Shown here in pieces: positions 9,357 to 17,537 of a DNA stretch of 43,898 nt. This DNA comes from Sulfurimonas sp. SAG-AH-194-C21 (GTDB taxonomy: Bacteria > Campylobacterota > Campylobacteria > Campylobacterales > Sulfurimonadaceae): assembly GCF_029215985.1 (NCBI RefSeq), contig NZ_JAEMVC010000017.1:1-43898 (forward strand). Direction: 5' to 3'. How positions within the stretch are numbered: position 1 is the first letter of the stretch; each line of letters begins with the position of its first letter. A program made the position numbers and the translations under genes. The notes below the pieces were generated by a model that was not told the DNA's origin, did not search any database, and was given only the letters and a program-made list of their open reading frames with translations.

Positions 9357-10061
9357 GTGGAGTTTACAGGTTTTTCTAAAAAAGCTCTACCATTTTTAAA
9401 AAGAATAAAAAACAACAATAACAAAGAGTGGTTCGCTGCTCATAAGTCAGAGTATGAAGAGTACATATTAAATCCATCTCGTGCGTTTGTTACAGAGATG
9501 GGTGAACACCTCCAAGCACTAGAACCTACCATAAACGCAGTCCCAAAAATTAACAAATCACTCTACCGAATTTACAGAGACTCAAGAAGAATGGGTGCAA
9601 ACAAGATGCCTATTAAAGAGCGAATTGGTGTAATATTTTGGCAGGGAAACAACAAACGCATGCAGAGTTCTTGTTTTTATATGCACTTCTCCTACGAAGA
9701 GTTGATGGTGGCTGTTGGTGTTCGCTGGTTCGAGAAACCTATGCTTGATGCTTTTAGAGAGTACATAAAAGATGATAAAAAACGTGAAGAACTACAAAAT
9801 ATTCTTACAATGATAAAAGATAAAAATAAGGGTTATACTCACCTAGAAAAAGGCTATAAACGCTACCCTAGAGGTTTTAATGCAGAGATGTCAAATGCAG
9901 ACCTCTCTTTATACAAAGGTATGGCAACATTCAAAACTCTAGACCCCCATATCATAGAAAATGGACCACAACTTATAGAAAAACTCTATGAAGTCTATGA
10001 AGATATGCTACCATTACAGAAGTTTATGTATGAAGTGAGTTTGAGAGTTGCTGATGTTTGA
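9357..10061 (+). CDS. DUF2461 family protein
   Basis: A 234-aa soluble protein of the DUF2461 (TIGR02453-type) family, function unknown. Recognised from the N-terminus FTGFSKKALPFLKRIKNNNN, the KEWFAAHK segment and the central SLYRIYRDSRRMGANKMPIK. It begins with GTG 10 nt after ccsBA stops, so it may be cotranscribed with it. Its last codons contain a promoter for the following toxin-antitoxin genes. Confidence 0.85.
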   Translation: MEFTGFSKKALPFLKRIKNNNNKEWFAAHKSEYEEYILNPSRAFVTEMGEHLQALEPTINAVPKINKSLYRIYRDSRRMGANKMPIKERIGVIFWQGNNKRMQSSCFYMHFSYEELMVAVGVRWFEKPMLDAFREYIKDDKKREELQNILTMIKDKNKGYTHLEKGYKRYPRGFNAEMSNADLSLYKGMATFKTLDPHIIENGPQLIEKLYEVYEDMLPLQKFMYEVSLRVADV

Positions 10062-10075
10062 TAATAAGGTATAAT
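10048..10075 (+). promoter_or_regulatory. predicted sigma70 promoter of hepT-mntA
   Basis: TTGCTG (10048-10053), a 16-nt spacer and a perfect TATAAT (10070-10075), partly inside the end of the DUF2461 gene. An AAAAGG ribosome site (10082-10087) precedes the ATG at 10095 by 7 nt. The toxin-antitoxin pair thus appears to have its own promoter. Confidence 0.5.
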
Positions 10076-10094
10076 ATCAATAAAAGGTTTTTGT

Positions 10095-10562
10095 ATGGTA
10101 TTAAATCGACTTGAATTGTATTTTGAAGAAGCACATAAACATATTGATTTGATAAATGAATCTATAGCAGTTTTGCCTTCACCTATAAAAGTATATGACG
10201 ACTTAAGCCAACTACAAAGATTTGCACTAAATGCTTTAATCTTTAGGTTCTCAAAACTTCAGGATCTCATTGGAAGTAAGATATTTAGAAATTATCTTGA
10301 TTTTAGTGGATTTAATTTAAGTGACTCAACTTTTTTTGATATTTTAAGAGAAATAGAAAAAGAGTCTATAGTTGATATAGACTCTTGGGATGAACTAAGA
10401 GAACTGAGAAATAAGATTGCACATGATTATCCAGAAGAGGTAGATGAAATGCTTGAAAGTATTAATCTTTTTCTTATAAAAAGTGGTGATTTGATGGATA
10501 TATTAATAAAGTTGGAGAAAAAGTTTTATGAGATTAAAAACGCAAGAAATAGAGCAGATTAA
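10095..10562 (+). CDS. hepT: HepT-like HEPN toxin (type VII TA)
   Basis: A 155-aa, mostly helical protein with the HEPN ribonuclease signature RNKIAHDY (R105, H110, Y112), an exact match to the RX4HXY motif of HepT toxins. In the characterised HepT-MntA pairs the toxin cleaves RNA through this motif and is silenced when the partner nucleotidyltransferase AMPylates the motif Tyr. The partner overlaps its 3' end by 35 nt. Length is at the long end for HepT. The alternative, a nucleotidyltransferase substrate-binding (HI0074-type) protein, belongs to the same broad fold. Confidence 0.8.
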   Translation: MVLNRLELYFEEAHKHIDLINESIAVLPSPIKVYDDLSQLQRFALNALIFRFSKLQDLIGSKIFRNYLDFSGFNLSDSTFFDILREIEKESIVDIDSWDELRELRNKIAHDYPEEVDEMLESINLFLIKSGDLMDILIKLEKKFYEIKNARNRAD

Positions 10563-10806
10563 AACAACTCTTGAAACAATTTTTAATGACATAAGCATTT
10601 ATCTCTTTGGTAGTCGCATGGATGAGAAAAAAAAAGGTGGAGATATTGACCTTTTTATCATTTCAAATGATGAAAATCTTTTTGAGAAAAAGATAAAAGC
10701 ACTTGCAAAACTCAAACGGATTCTTAGAAAACCTGTAGATATAGTAATACATAGAGATTTTACACGTAAGATAGAGATAGAAGCACTTAAAGGGATAAGG
10801 TTTTAA
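10528..10806 (+). CDS. mntA: MntA-like minimal nucleotidyltransferase antitoxin
   Basis: A 92-aa minimal nucleotidyltransferase. The motif is FGSR...GGDIDLF with G28-S29 and D39/D41, that is GS-X9-DXD; the classic MntA spacing is GS-X10-DXD. A third acidic residue is likely in the strand RKPVDIVIH. In the family this enzyme AMPylates the HEPN toxin and neutralises it. The ATG lies inside hepT with GGAG (10514-10517) 10 nt upstream, so translation is coupled to the toxin. The stop is directly followed by the TTG start of hemH, so toxin-antitoxin and haem-synthesis genes may share a transcript. Confidence 0.8.
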   Translation: MRLKTQEIEQIKTTLETIFNDISIYLFGSRMDEKKKGGDIDLFIISNDENLFEKKIKALAKLKRILRKPVDIVIHRDFTRKIEIEALKGIRF

Positions 10807-10807
10807 T

Positions 10808-11758
10808 TTGGCAAAAGAAGCGATAATACTACTAAACATGGGTGGACCAAATAACCTTAACGAGGTTGAGATGTTTTTAACAAACATGTTTAATGATAAA
10901 AATATTTTAACAATGAAGAGTGATTTGGCACGTAAGTTTGTTGGAGGTTTGATTACCTTTTCACGAACTGAGTCATCTCAAGAGATATACAGACAACTTG
11001 GTGGAAAATCACCTATAGTTGGGCACACTAAAAACTTAGTAAAGAAACTCCAAGAGAGACTTGGGGATGATATTATCGTTGATTTTGTTATGCGTTACAC
11101 TCCTCCTTTTGCTCCTGAGGTTATAGAGCGTCTTCAAAAAGAGAAAGTTGAAAAAATCTATCTTATTCCTCTATATCCGCAGTACTCCACAACAACTTCA
11201 AAGTCATCACTAGAGGACTTTGAAGAGGCTTATCATAAAGTAGAGGGTGATGCTCTTTTAGTGGAGAAAAAACACTTCTTTGAAAATGAAAGTTATAATA
11301 AAAGTGTTTTAGAGAGTATTAAAAAAAGTGTAAATGGCGATGACTATCGTGATTTTGATGTGATATTTTCTGCTCATGGCTTACCAAAAAAGATAGTCAA
11401 AGCTGGAGATGTGTATGAAAAACATATCACTAAACATATAACTATCTTAAATAAAATGCTTAAAGATGAGGGCATGGATTTTCATGAAACACACCTTGCA
11501 TATCAGTCAAAAGTAGGGCCGTTAGAGTGGCTTGCACCATCACTAGAAGAAAAGTTGAAAGTAGTGCGAAACCGTGGAATTATAGTTGTACCTATCGCGT
11601 TTACCATAGATAACTCAGAGACAGACTTTGAACTTGAAGTTGAGTACCGAGAGATAGCAGAAAAACTAGGCTTTAGAGAGTACCGTGTAACTAGGTGTCC
11701 TAATGATAGCGAACTGTTTGTAGATGCACTGTGTGAAATATATGAGAAAATGAAGTAG
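10808..11758 (+). CDS. hemH: ferrochelatase
   Basis: A 316-aa ferrochelatase that inserts Fe2+ into protoporphyrin IX, the last step of protohaem synthesis. It shows the family N-terminus AIILLNMGGPNN, the catalytic His in FSAHGLPKK (about residue 188) and the conserved acidic stretch IDNSETDFELEVEY (Glu near 270). The start is TTG one base after the mntA stop, with AAGG (10797-10800) 7 nt upstream; this gives the expected N-terminus and no ATG fits. Haem made here would serve the cytochromes matured by CcsBA upstream. Confidence 0.95.
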   Translation: MAKEAIILLNMGGPNNLNEVEMFLTNMFNDKNILTMKSDLARKFVGGLITFSRTESSQEIYRQLGGKSPIVGHTKNLVKKLQERLGDDIIVDFVMRYTPPFAPEVIERLQKEKVEKIYLIPLYPQYSTTTSKSSLEDFEEAYHKVEGDALLVEKKHFFENESYNKSVLESIKKSVNGDDYRDFDVIFSAHGLPKKIVKAGDVYEKHITKHITILNKMLKDEGMDFHETHLAYQSKVGPLEWLAPSLEEKLKVVRNRGIIVVPIAFTIDNSETDFELEVEYREIAEKLGFREYRVTRCPNDSELFVDALCEIYEKMK

Positions 11759-11763
11759 ATAAT

Positions 11764-12204
11764 ATGTTGAATTTTTTTCTTATTATTATAGCTAGTTTTT
11801 CACTGTATGCATATGAGCTACCAAGCTTAAAGCTAGAGAATAGTTCAAATCCAGAAATAGTGTTTTTTACACAAGAAAGTGTCCTTGTTAAAGAAAAGCT
11901 CTCCTATATTTTAAAGTGGAAAACACTAAATACTACAGAAGTAAAACTTACTTATATAGGGAGTGTATCACTCTCTGGCGAACTCACAATAACAGAAGAT
12001 GAGTATAATATGGGAGCAATCACACTAAGTGCTTCTAATAATACAAGTAGCAAGATAGATAAAGTTACAATAAATCAAGTAAATAAAGATCTTCCACCTC
12101 CTCCTGTTTTTGATAAACCAGAAGAATCACAAGACTATTATAATAGTACTCCCTATAGAAATTATCCAAGAAGAATAAATCCCGCAAGAAGAAGGTATTA
12201 CTAA
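11764..12204 (+). CDS. exported hypothetical protein with basic Pro/Tyr/Arg-rich tail
   Basis: 146 aa. A short hydrophobic N-terminus (NFFLIIIASFSLYA, about 3-16) looks like a signal peptide. The middle (30-105) is Ser/Thr-rich and beta-like (KWKTLNTTEVKLTYIGSVSLSGEL), resembling an Ig-like fold. The tail is Pro-rich (LPPPPVFDKPEES), then Tyr/Arg-rich (NYPRRINPARRRYY). No family recognised. It starts 5 nt after hemH and its stop overlaps the next start (TAATG), so it sits in that operon. Confidence 0.6.
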   Translation: MLNFFLIIIASFSLYAYELPSLKLENSSNPEIVFFTQESVLVKEKLSYILKWKTLNTTEVKLTYIGSVSLSGELTITEDEYNMGAITLSASNNTSSKIDKVTINQVNKDLPPPPVFDKPEESQDYYNSTPYRNYPRRINPARRRYY

Positions 12205-12836
12205 TGCAAAATATAGTTATATTTGATATGGATGGAACATTAATTGACTCTAAAAAAGATATTACAATTTCTGTAAACCATGTTCGTGAACTTCATTACA
12301 AGTTAGCACCTTTAAGTGAAGCATTTATTGTTGAAGCCATAAATAAAGAGGTTCGAAATCTTCCTGAACTGTTTTATGAAACACCAGAGTATCAAAAACA
12401 AGATATGCATGCATTTGAGGCACATTATGAAGAGCAGTGTGTTAAAAGCCCTTATCTTTATGCAGGTATACAAGAAATATTAGATGCATTAAAAAATGCG
12501 AATGTTAAACTCTCAGTTGCGACAAATGCACCTACAAAATTTGCTAAAAGAATGTTGGCTTCTTTAAGTGTAGAACATTATTTTGATGTAATTATTGGGG
12601 CGGATGCTGTAAGTCACTCTAAACCAAGTCCTGAGATGCTTCATAAAATCCTTGAGTATTATGATTATGATAAGACAAAAGATAAAGCTTTAATGATAGG
12701 TGATAACTCAAAAGATATATTAAGTGCACAAAATGCAAATATAGACTCACTCTTCGCAACTTGGGGATTTTCTCCTGAGACAGATTACTTAAATAAGGTG
12801 GATAAACCTCAAGAAATTCTCTCTATCGTTTTATAA
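12204..12836 (+). CDS. gph: HAD-superfamily phosphatase, phosphoglycolate phosphatase-like
   Basis: A 210-aa HAD hydrolase with all four motifs: FDMDGTLIDS (nucleophile D8, acid/base D10), SVATNAPTKF (motif II Thr), the Lys in SHSKPSPEM and the acidic pair in MIGDNSKDIL. A helical cap lies between residues ~18 and 85 (class C1). The closest group is Gph-type phosphoglycolate phosphatase, which clears 2-phosphoglycolate; substrate specificity in this superfamily cannot be read from motifs, so the symbol is tentative. Confidence 0.85.
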   Translation: MQNIVIFDMDGTLIDSKKDITISVNHVRELHYKLAPLSEAFIVEAINKEVRNLPELFYETPEYQKQDMHAFEAHYEEQCVKSPYLYAGIQEILDALKNANVKLSVATNAPTKFAKRMLASLSVEHYFDVIIGADAVSHSKPSPEMLHKILEYYDYDKTKDKALMIGDNSKDILSAQNANIDSLFATWGFSPETDYLNKVDKPQEILSIVL

Positions 12837-12879
12837 AAAATTATGATAAAATAGTTTTATATAAATACAGGAGAATTAA

Positions 12880-14127
12880 ATGTTTGATAGTGATATACTT
12901 TTAGCCTTTGCTTTTATGGGGCTTCTCTTTTTGAGACAAATCGTTATACTCAAACGTCCAAATAAAATCAACTATGCCCCTTTGATGATAGGGGTTGGCT
13001 CTATTGCCACTCTGGTTCACTTTATCATTCATCCAGAGAGTACAGATATACTTTTAATAGTACGTGAATCACTTTTTCCTCTGTTAGTTTCACTTCTACT
13101 CTATATCGTTATGAATATTCTCCATCAAACACAACTCTCTCAAAGTGCTAGAACTCAAGAAGAATTTATCAAAGTTCTAGTGAGTGAGATTACACAACTC
13201 AAAGAATTTATTTTTGAGGTAGAAGCTCAAATGACACTTGCACAACAAGAAGAACGTAAAGCTCAAGAAGAGATACGCATGCAGTTTAAAGAAGACATAG
13301 CTGCTCTTGATACAATTGAGCACAACCAAGCAAAGTTTATGATTAAGTTTGAAGAGATGAATGGTTGGCATGAGGCTGTAAGTAAAGGTTTTGACTACTT
13401 TACTGAAGTACAACTCCCTGAGCTAGATAATGTTGTGCATAAGCATATAGATATACTTAGAGTTGCCGAACAAGATCATTACAATAAACTTAATATTCTT
13501 CTTCAAAAAGGTGTGACAAGTAGAGGGAATATTTCTGAAGATATAGAGACTCTTAGAGAAAGTTTAGAAAGTATGAAAAATATTTCTCAAGAGATAGCAA
13601 AAAGTATAGTAAAACATACACTGATGCAACTTTCAGGAGTAACAAAATCTTTTGAATCTCAAATAATTGGTCTTAAGTCTCATACAGAAAGTGTTACAAC
13701 ATCATTGAGTGAAGGGGAAAGTACTCTAGCGAACATTAGAACACAGAGTGAATTGATAATGAAGCAGATGATTCTCTCTGCAAGTAAAATGAATGAACTA
13801 GAAGAGCAAAACAGTGGACTTCATGATATTTATGCAACACTCAAGTCGATTATAAAAGATGTTGAGGCTGTAAAATCAGACTATGTAAAATCTCAATCAC
13901 AGTTAGGTTTTATTTCAACAGACCTTGCAAAAAGTAAGGATGAACAAGTTTTAGAGATGAGAAAAAAGATAGATGATTTGAGTGAGTCTTTAAGTATAAA
14001 GATAGATGAGTCACTAGAGAAGTTACATCAACATTTTCATATAACAGATGGAGAGATCAGCCCAAGTGTGCAGATTCTTGCGAAACGTGCACAGATGAAG
14101 TCTGGATATGGAGATATAGATAGTTGA
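12880..14127 (+). CDS. membrane-anchored coiled-coil protein
   Basis: 415 aa. Three hydrophobic helices lie at about 5-24, 33-51 and 66-82 (DILLAFAFMGLLFLRQ; YAPLMIGVGSIATLVHFII; LFPLLVSLLLYIVM). The remaining ~320 residues are Glu/Lys/Gln/Ser-rich and heptad-like. The spacing recalls chemotaxis-type coiled coils, but I see no MCP signalling hairpin motif. No family named. An AGGAGA ribosome site precedes the ATG. It could be a scaffold or a cell-division or motility accessory protein; that is a guess from architecture only. Confidence 0.7.
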   Translation: MFDSDILLAFAFMGLLFLRQIVILKRPNKINYAPLMIGVGSIATLVHFIIHPESTDILLIVRESLFPLLVSLLLYIVMNILHQTQLSQSARTQEEFIKVLVSEITQLKEFIFEVEAQMTLAQQEERKAQEEIRMQFKEDIAALDTIEHNQAKFMIKFEEMNGWHEAVSKGFDYFTEVQLPELDNVVHKHIDILRVAEQDHYNKLNILLQKGVTSRGNISEDIETLRESLESMKNISQEIAKSIVKHTLMQLSGVTKSFESQIIGLKSHTESVTTSLSEGESTLANIRTQSELIMKQMILSASKMNELEEQNSGLHDIYATLKSIIKDVEAVKSDYVKSQSQLGFISTDLAKSKDEQVLEMRKKIDDLSESLSIKIDESLEKLHQHFHITDGEISPSVQILAKRAQMKSGYGDIDS

Positions 14128-14153
14128 AACATATAATAATCTTAAACAGATAT

Positions 14154-16832
14154 TTATAAGTTCAAACTTAGCTTGAATCTAATGGTATCCCTGTCTTTAA
14201 TCAAGTATTCATCTGCATCATTATACACATAATCAAGTAAAATACTTACCGGTAGTTTATTGACAATTACAGTATCAATACGTAAACCTAATGTTGCTTC
14301 ATTTATCTTAGCTTTACCACCAGAAAATCCCGTAAAACGATAGTGACGATACTTTAGTGTTATAGATTCTCTTTGAACTGAGAGTGGAAATGTAAAGAAG
14401 TATGCTGAAAGGTTAAAAACTTTTGCAAGATTTGCCTCCATATATCCTGCACTTTTTAGATAATATGAAGTAGGAATACTTGGAATACTTATAGTTGATG
14501 GATCCATATCCCCAACACCATTAGGAGTGATTTTTATCCCTCTAGTTTCTGCTTGTAAGGCCATTTCTCTATCAGTGGAGGAGTATTTCGTACCAAAACC
14601 AATATATGTTTCATAAATAAGCTCATGGTTAAATTTAAAAATCCCACCCGCTATCTTATCTTCTCGCTCACTGACACCATAGAGCTCAAAAAGGTATGAA
14701 CTATTTGTATACATGCTAACACCAAACTGTTTTGTATTTGAGAGTGTCAGTGTAGCACTTATAGGTTTTCTTTGTAATGTGTCATAATCTTGGAAATAAC
14801 TCGCACCTACAGATGCATTGTAAAATCCAGCTTGATAGAGAGGGAGTGAAGCAGATGCTATAATACCATTGTTACGTGTGTCACTTCTATCATTGTTACC
14901 CAGTACACCATATGTGATAAGATTATATTTTAATATAGAAAGTGCACTACTATAGCCTACTCCAGCTATTGTAACACCCGTATTATCTTGACTTATGAAA
15001 ATATTTGCAGAATTTTGAGCGAGCGGGTCACCAAATTTTATGTTTAATGCATTTGTTGTACCTAGTGATATGCTTGATCCACTATAGTGCATATCTAAAA
15101 GAGCATTGTACTCATTCTCTTGTGTCGTTTTAAGTGGTTTTATTAGTGCTTGTGTTTTAAGGCCATAGTATTCTTTATCTTCAAAAAAGTATTTAACATC
15201 AAAAGGTGTTTGTATCTGCTGTGTTAATTTGTTTATAACATAGTAGTACTCTTTATCACTTATCGCCCCAATGAGAACTTCAGTATCATTTACAAGTCTA
15301 GCTTCGACAATATTATCTGCATTACTTACACGAGATACTTTTTTATCTTGGTACTTGTAAAGTGTTGACCCAAGTTTTGAGTTAGCAACAAAGTATATGC
15401 CACCCTTAGAATCAACATCACAGACAATACCGTAATAAGCAGAGAATGAATAGAGTGGTGTTTTATTTTTATAAAGTGTTCTATTTTTACCTTTTTGGAC
15501 AAAGTAGTAGAGGTTATCATCTTTATCTACTATAACTGAAGAGTTTACTTGCCTATAGAACTCTCCTTCGACATAAAGTTGTGGCTGTGCATATGAGGAG
15601 GGGACATCAAAGTAAACTTCATCTCCATTTGAGAGATAAGCTTGAACCATTTTAGACTCTGTACCATCTTTTATAAACATGGCTTCATTAAAAAGCCCTT
15701 GTTGAATTTTAGTCGGTGATGTATTTGCACTTCCTTGTGTGTAGTAGTTTGCATCCACTTTAAGTACTTTTGCACTATTCCATGAATCACTATTCTTAGT
15801 TACACTCTTTGTTGTCTTGTTGAGAACTACTAAGTCTGGAAAACTTCTTCCATCTTCATTTATAACAAAAAAAACTTCGTCTTGAGAATTTCCAAGTGAA
15901 GAAAAAAACTGAGAAACAGCGATAGGCTCACCTTGGGCTTGTACAAAATCTTGTGCTAATACTTTTTGGATTTTTGCAAAATCATTTAGTGTTTTCTCAA
16001 AAGTTTCACCTACTGTCTTTTTCATAATTTCATTGGTTCTAAAAGGCCAGTACCAATCGAGTGAATTGTTTTTAAAGAATTTGTTGAGAGTATCTAAACC
16101 ATATTTATCTGCCATATACTCGTTATAAAACCCACCTTGAATATAGTTCTTCTCCCTATATGGAAATTGAAGCCACTCATTATAAGAATATGCGGGATTA
16201 ATATTTCCAGCCTCGGCTTGTAAAACTGTCTGAGCACGTAGTCTACCGCTAAAAAGTCGTCCACCATTACCATGCCATGACTCATTTAAAACCGCATTAC
16301 CCTCAAGCATAAAAGAACTTATTACGACATTTGGTATAACAATAGGAAGAATGAATGTAGAATTACCAATAATGGAGTGCAAACCCTGTGAAACTACACT
16401 GCCTTTTACATTTATTTGGTAGTTATGTGCAGTTTCATGATATATCAGTGTATCTAACCATGATGTAACACTGAAGTAGTCTACTAACTCAGTCCCCCCA
16501 ATATAGTTAATCTGTCTATTATATGGTAACTGAGTAGAAAACCCATTCGCAATTTGGTTGTAGTCAGAGATAAGTCCAACATGCAATTGCTCATCAAATT
16601 TCCATCCAAAAGTTTTCTCATAAGCTTTATTAAGTGGTATCTCAATGGCGGCAGTCTCATTTGCAAACTTTTCATTATCTTTAGTATAAATGATTTGGAC
16701 ACCATTTACTAACTCATCTGTATAGTATGTTTTATCATTTGGTACAACTGCATTACCTGTTGAGAGTGGGGCAGGGGGAGATGCAAGTAAAAGTATACTA
16801 GTACATAAGAGAGATAAAGAGGTTTTATTCAT
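14154..16832 (-). CDS. predicted outer-membrane gluzincin metalloprotease (peptidase + propeller-like + beta-barrel)
   Basis: About 892 aa. I use the ATG at 16832; an in-frame TTG six bases upstream is less likely. A signal peptide (LSLLCTSILLLAS) is followed by a peptidase-MA-like domain with a zinc site: HETAH (residues 132-136) and, 41 residues on, MLEGNAVLNES, whose Glu fits the third ligand of gluzincins. Residues ~300-560 read as repeated beta strands (LYYFVQKGKNRTLYKN, IYFVANSKLGSTLYKY), as in a beta-propeller. Residues ~580-892 alternate polar and hydrophobic residues and end in RFKLSLNL, typical of a barrel, though the last residue is Leu and not Phe. It faces the upstream gene convergently, 26 nt apart. 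Substrate unknown. Confidence 0.7.
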   Translation of the reverse strand: MNKTSLSLLCTSILLLASPPAPLSTGNAVVPNDKTYYTDELVNGVQIIYTKDNEKFANETAAIEIPLNKAYEKTFGWKFDEQLHVGLISDYNQIANGFSTQLPYNRQINYIGGTELVDYFSVTSWLDTLIYHETAHNYQINVKGSVVSQGLHSIIGNSTFILPIVIPNVVISSFMLEGNAVLNESWHGNGGRLFSGRLRAQTVLQAEAGNINPAYSYNEWLQFPYREKNYIQGGFYNEYMADKYGLDTLNKFFKNNSLDWYWPFRTNEIMKKTVGETFEKTLNDFAKIQKVLAQDFVQAQGEPIAVSQFFSSLGNSQDEVFFVINEDGRSFPDLVVLNKTTKSVTKNSDSWNSAKVLKVDANYYTQGSANTSPTKIQQGLFNEAMFIKDGTESKMVQAYLSNGDEVYFDVPSSYAQPQLYVEGEFYRQVNSSVIVDKDDNLYYFVQKGKNRTLYKNKTPLYSFSAYYGIVCDVDSKGGIYFVANSKLGSTLYKYQDKKVSRVSNADNIVEARLVNDTEVLIGAISDKEYYYVINKLTQQIQTPFDVKYFFEDKEYYGLKTQALIKPLKTTQENEYNALLDMHYSGSSISLGTTNALNIKFGDPLAQNSANIFISQDNTGVTIAGVGYSSALSILKYNLITYGVLGNNDRSDTRNNGIIASASLPLYQAGFYNASVGASYFQDYDTLQRKPISATLTLSNTKQFGVSMYTNSSYLFELYGVSEREDKIAGGIFKFNHELIYETYIGFGTKYSSTDREMALQAETRGIKITPNGVGDMDPSTISIPSIPTSYYLKSAGYMEANLAKVFNLSAYFFTFPLSVQRESITLKYRHYRFTGFSGGKAKINEATLGLRIDTVIVNKLPVSILLDYVYNDADEYLIKDRDTIRFKLSLNL

Positions 16833-16858
16833 AGGCAAGGTTCCTTGTAAGTAATGAC

Positions 16859-16864
16859 ATTATA
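16859..16864 (-). promoter_or_regulatory. -10 box of the outer-membrane protease gene
   Basis: On the minus strand TATAAT lies 26 nt before the ATG at 16832; AAGGAA near the start is the ribosome site. The ribosome site falls within the small palindrome CAAGGAACCTTG (16836-16847), which could mask it. No good -35 box was seen. Confidence 0.4.
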
Positions 16865-16966
16865 GGATAAAAGTAGTCCAAGGTAAGAAAAATGATATGT
16901 AAGATAGGAAAAAATAGATAAATGCGGACAGATGTAACTGTAAATATTGTGTTTTAAGTAGTGTAG

Positions 16967-17000
16967 CCATACCTAAAAATAGATTCACTCTTAGGTATGG
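16967..17000 (-). terminator. stem-loop after the globin gene (terminator without a T-run)
   Basis: A perfect 10-bp inverted repeat, CCATACCTAA/TTAGGTATGG, with a 14-nt loop, 25 nt beyond the globin stop codon. Neither strand has a T-tract after the stem, so it is not a textbook intrinsic terminator. It may stabilise the 3' end of the globin mRNA or separate it from the protease gene. Confidence 0.4.
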
Positions 17001-17024
17001 AAAATAATAAGAAAGGTATTAAAC

Positions 17025-17444
17025 TTATGCTTGGTAAGCTTCTTTTTCTTTAGCGATTAAAACGCCAGCTAAAAATGTATAAGCTTCAGACCATGCATTG
17101 ATAACTTCATCAGTTGCTGCGTCTCCAAGTACTTCTTTTATAGCTGCTAAAAGAGCTTCTCCAACCCATGGATAGTGTTGTGGTTGGATGTTGGACTTAA
17201 CGTGAACACTTACCATTTTTTCTATTCCTTTAGCTAATGCACCTAAGTTGTCAATATTTGCAGCATATGCATACACAGCACTTGCAAGTTTCTTATACTG
17301 ATCGGGTGCAGCATTTTTAAATAAGTCTTTAGCTTCTGGGTGAGCTGCAAAAAGGTTTACATACATAGCTTGAGTGATAGCCTCTCCATGTTCTTTTAAT
17401 ACAGGGGCAGTACTTTTGATTATTGCTTTAGTTTCTTCAGTCAT
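17025..17444 (-). CDS. single-domain haemoglobin (Cgb/Vgb-like)
   Basis: A 139-aa globin. The ATG at 17444 is preceded by AAAGGA; the open frame runs upstream to 17513, but that extension covers the promoter. Haem-pocket residues are in place: Tyr B10 in QAMYVNLFAAHPE (Y28), a distal Gln in PDQYKKLA and the proximal His in VSVHVKSNIQPQHYPWVGEALL. It is close to Campylobacter Cgb and Vitreoscilla haemoglobin. Cgb detoxifies nitric oxide to nitrate, and that role is likely here. It lies 93 nt downstream of a Crp/Fnr-family regulator, with a matching operator between them. Confidence 0.93.
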   Translation of the reverse strand: MTEETKAIIKSTAPVLKEHGEAITQAMYVNLFAAHPEAKDLFKNAAPDQYKKLASAVYAYAANIDNLGALAKGIEKMVSVHVKSNIQPQHYPWVGEALLAAIKEVLGDAATDEVINAWSEAYTFLAGVLIAKEKEAYQA

Positions 17445-17471
17445 TTTAAAATCCTTTGTTTTGATAGGAGA

Positions 17472-17513
17472 AGTATAGACTAAGACAAAGAGAATAAAAA
17501 TGACAATTGTCAA
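17472..17513 (-). promoter_or_regulatory. globin promoter with DNR/NnrR-type operator
   Basis: On the minus strand TTGACAATTGTCAT (17513-17500) holds the 12-bp perfect palindrome TGACAATTGTCA, the layout of Crp/Fnr-family NO-responsive sites (TTGAC-N4-GTCAA type). A -10 box TATACT lies at 17477-17472, giving an inferred start near 17465. The palindrome centre (17506.5) is then at -41.5, the standard class II activator position. There is no separate -35 box at normal spacing, as expected for an activator-dependent promoter. Confidence 0.65.
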
Positions 17514-17537
17514 GAAAGAGGATAAAAATTGTCTGAT

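Noticed and set aside
17445..17513. N-terminal extension of the globin frame (hydrophobic, signal-like)
   Set aside because: It covers the -10 box and the operator palindrome, and globin homology starts at the ATG at 17444, which has its own AAAGGA.
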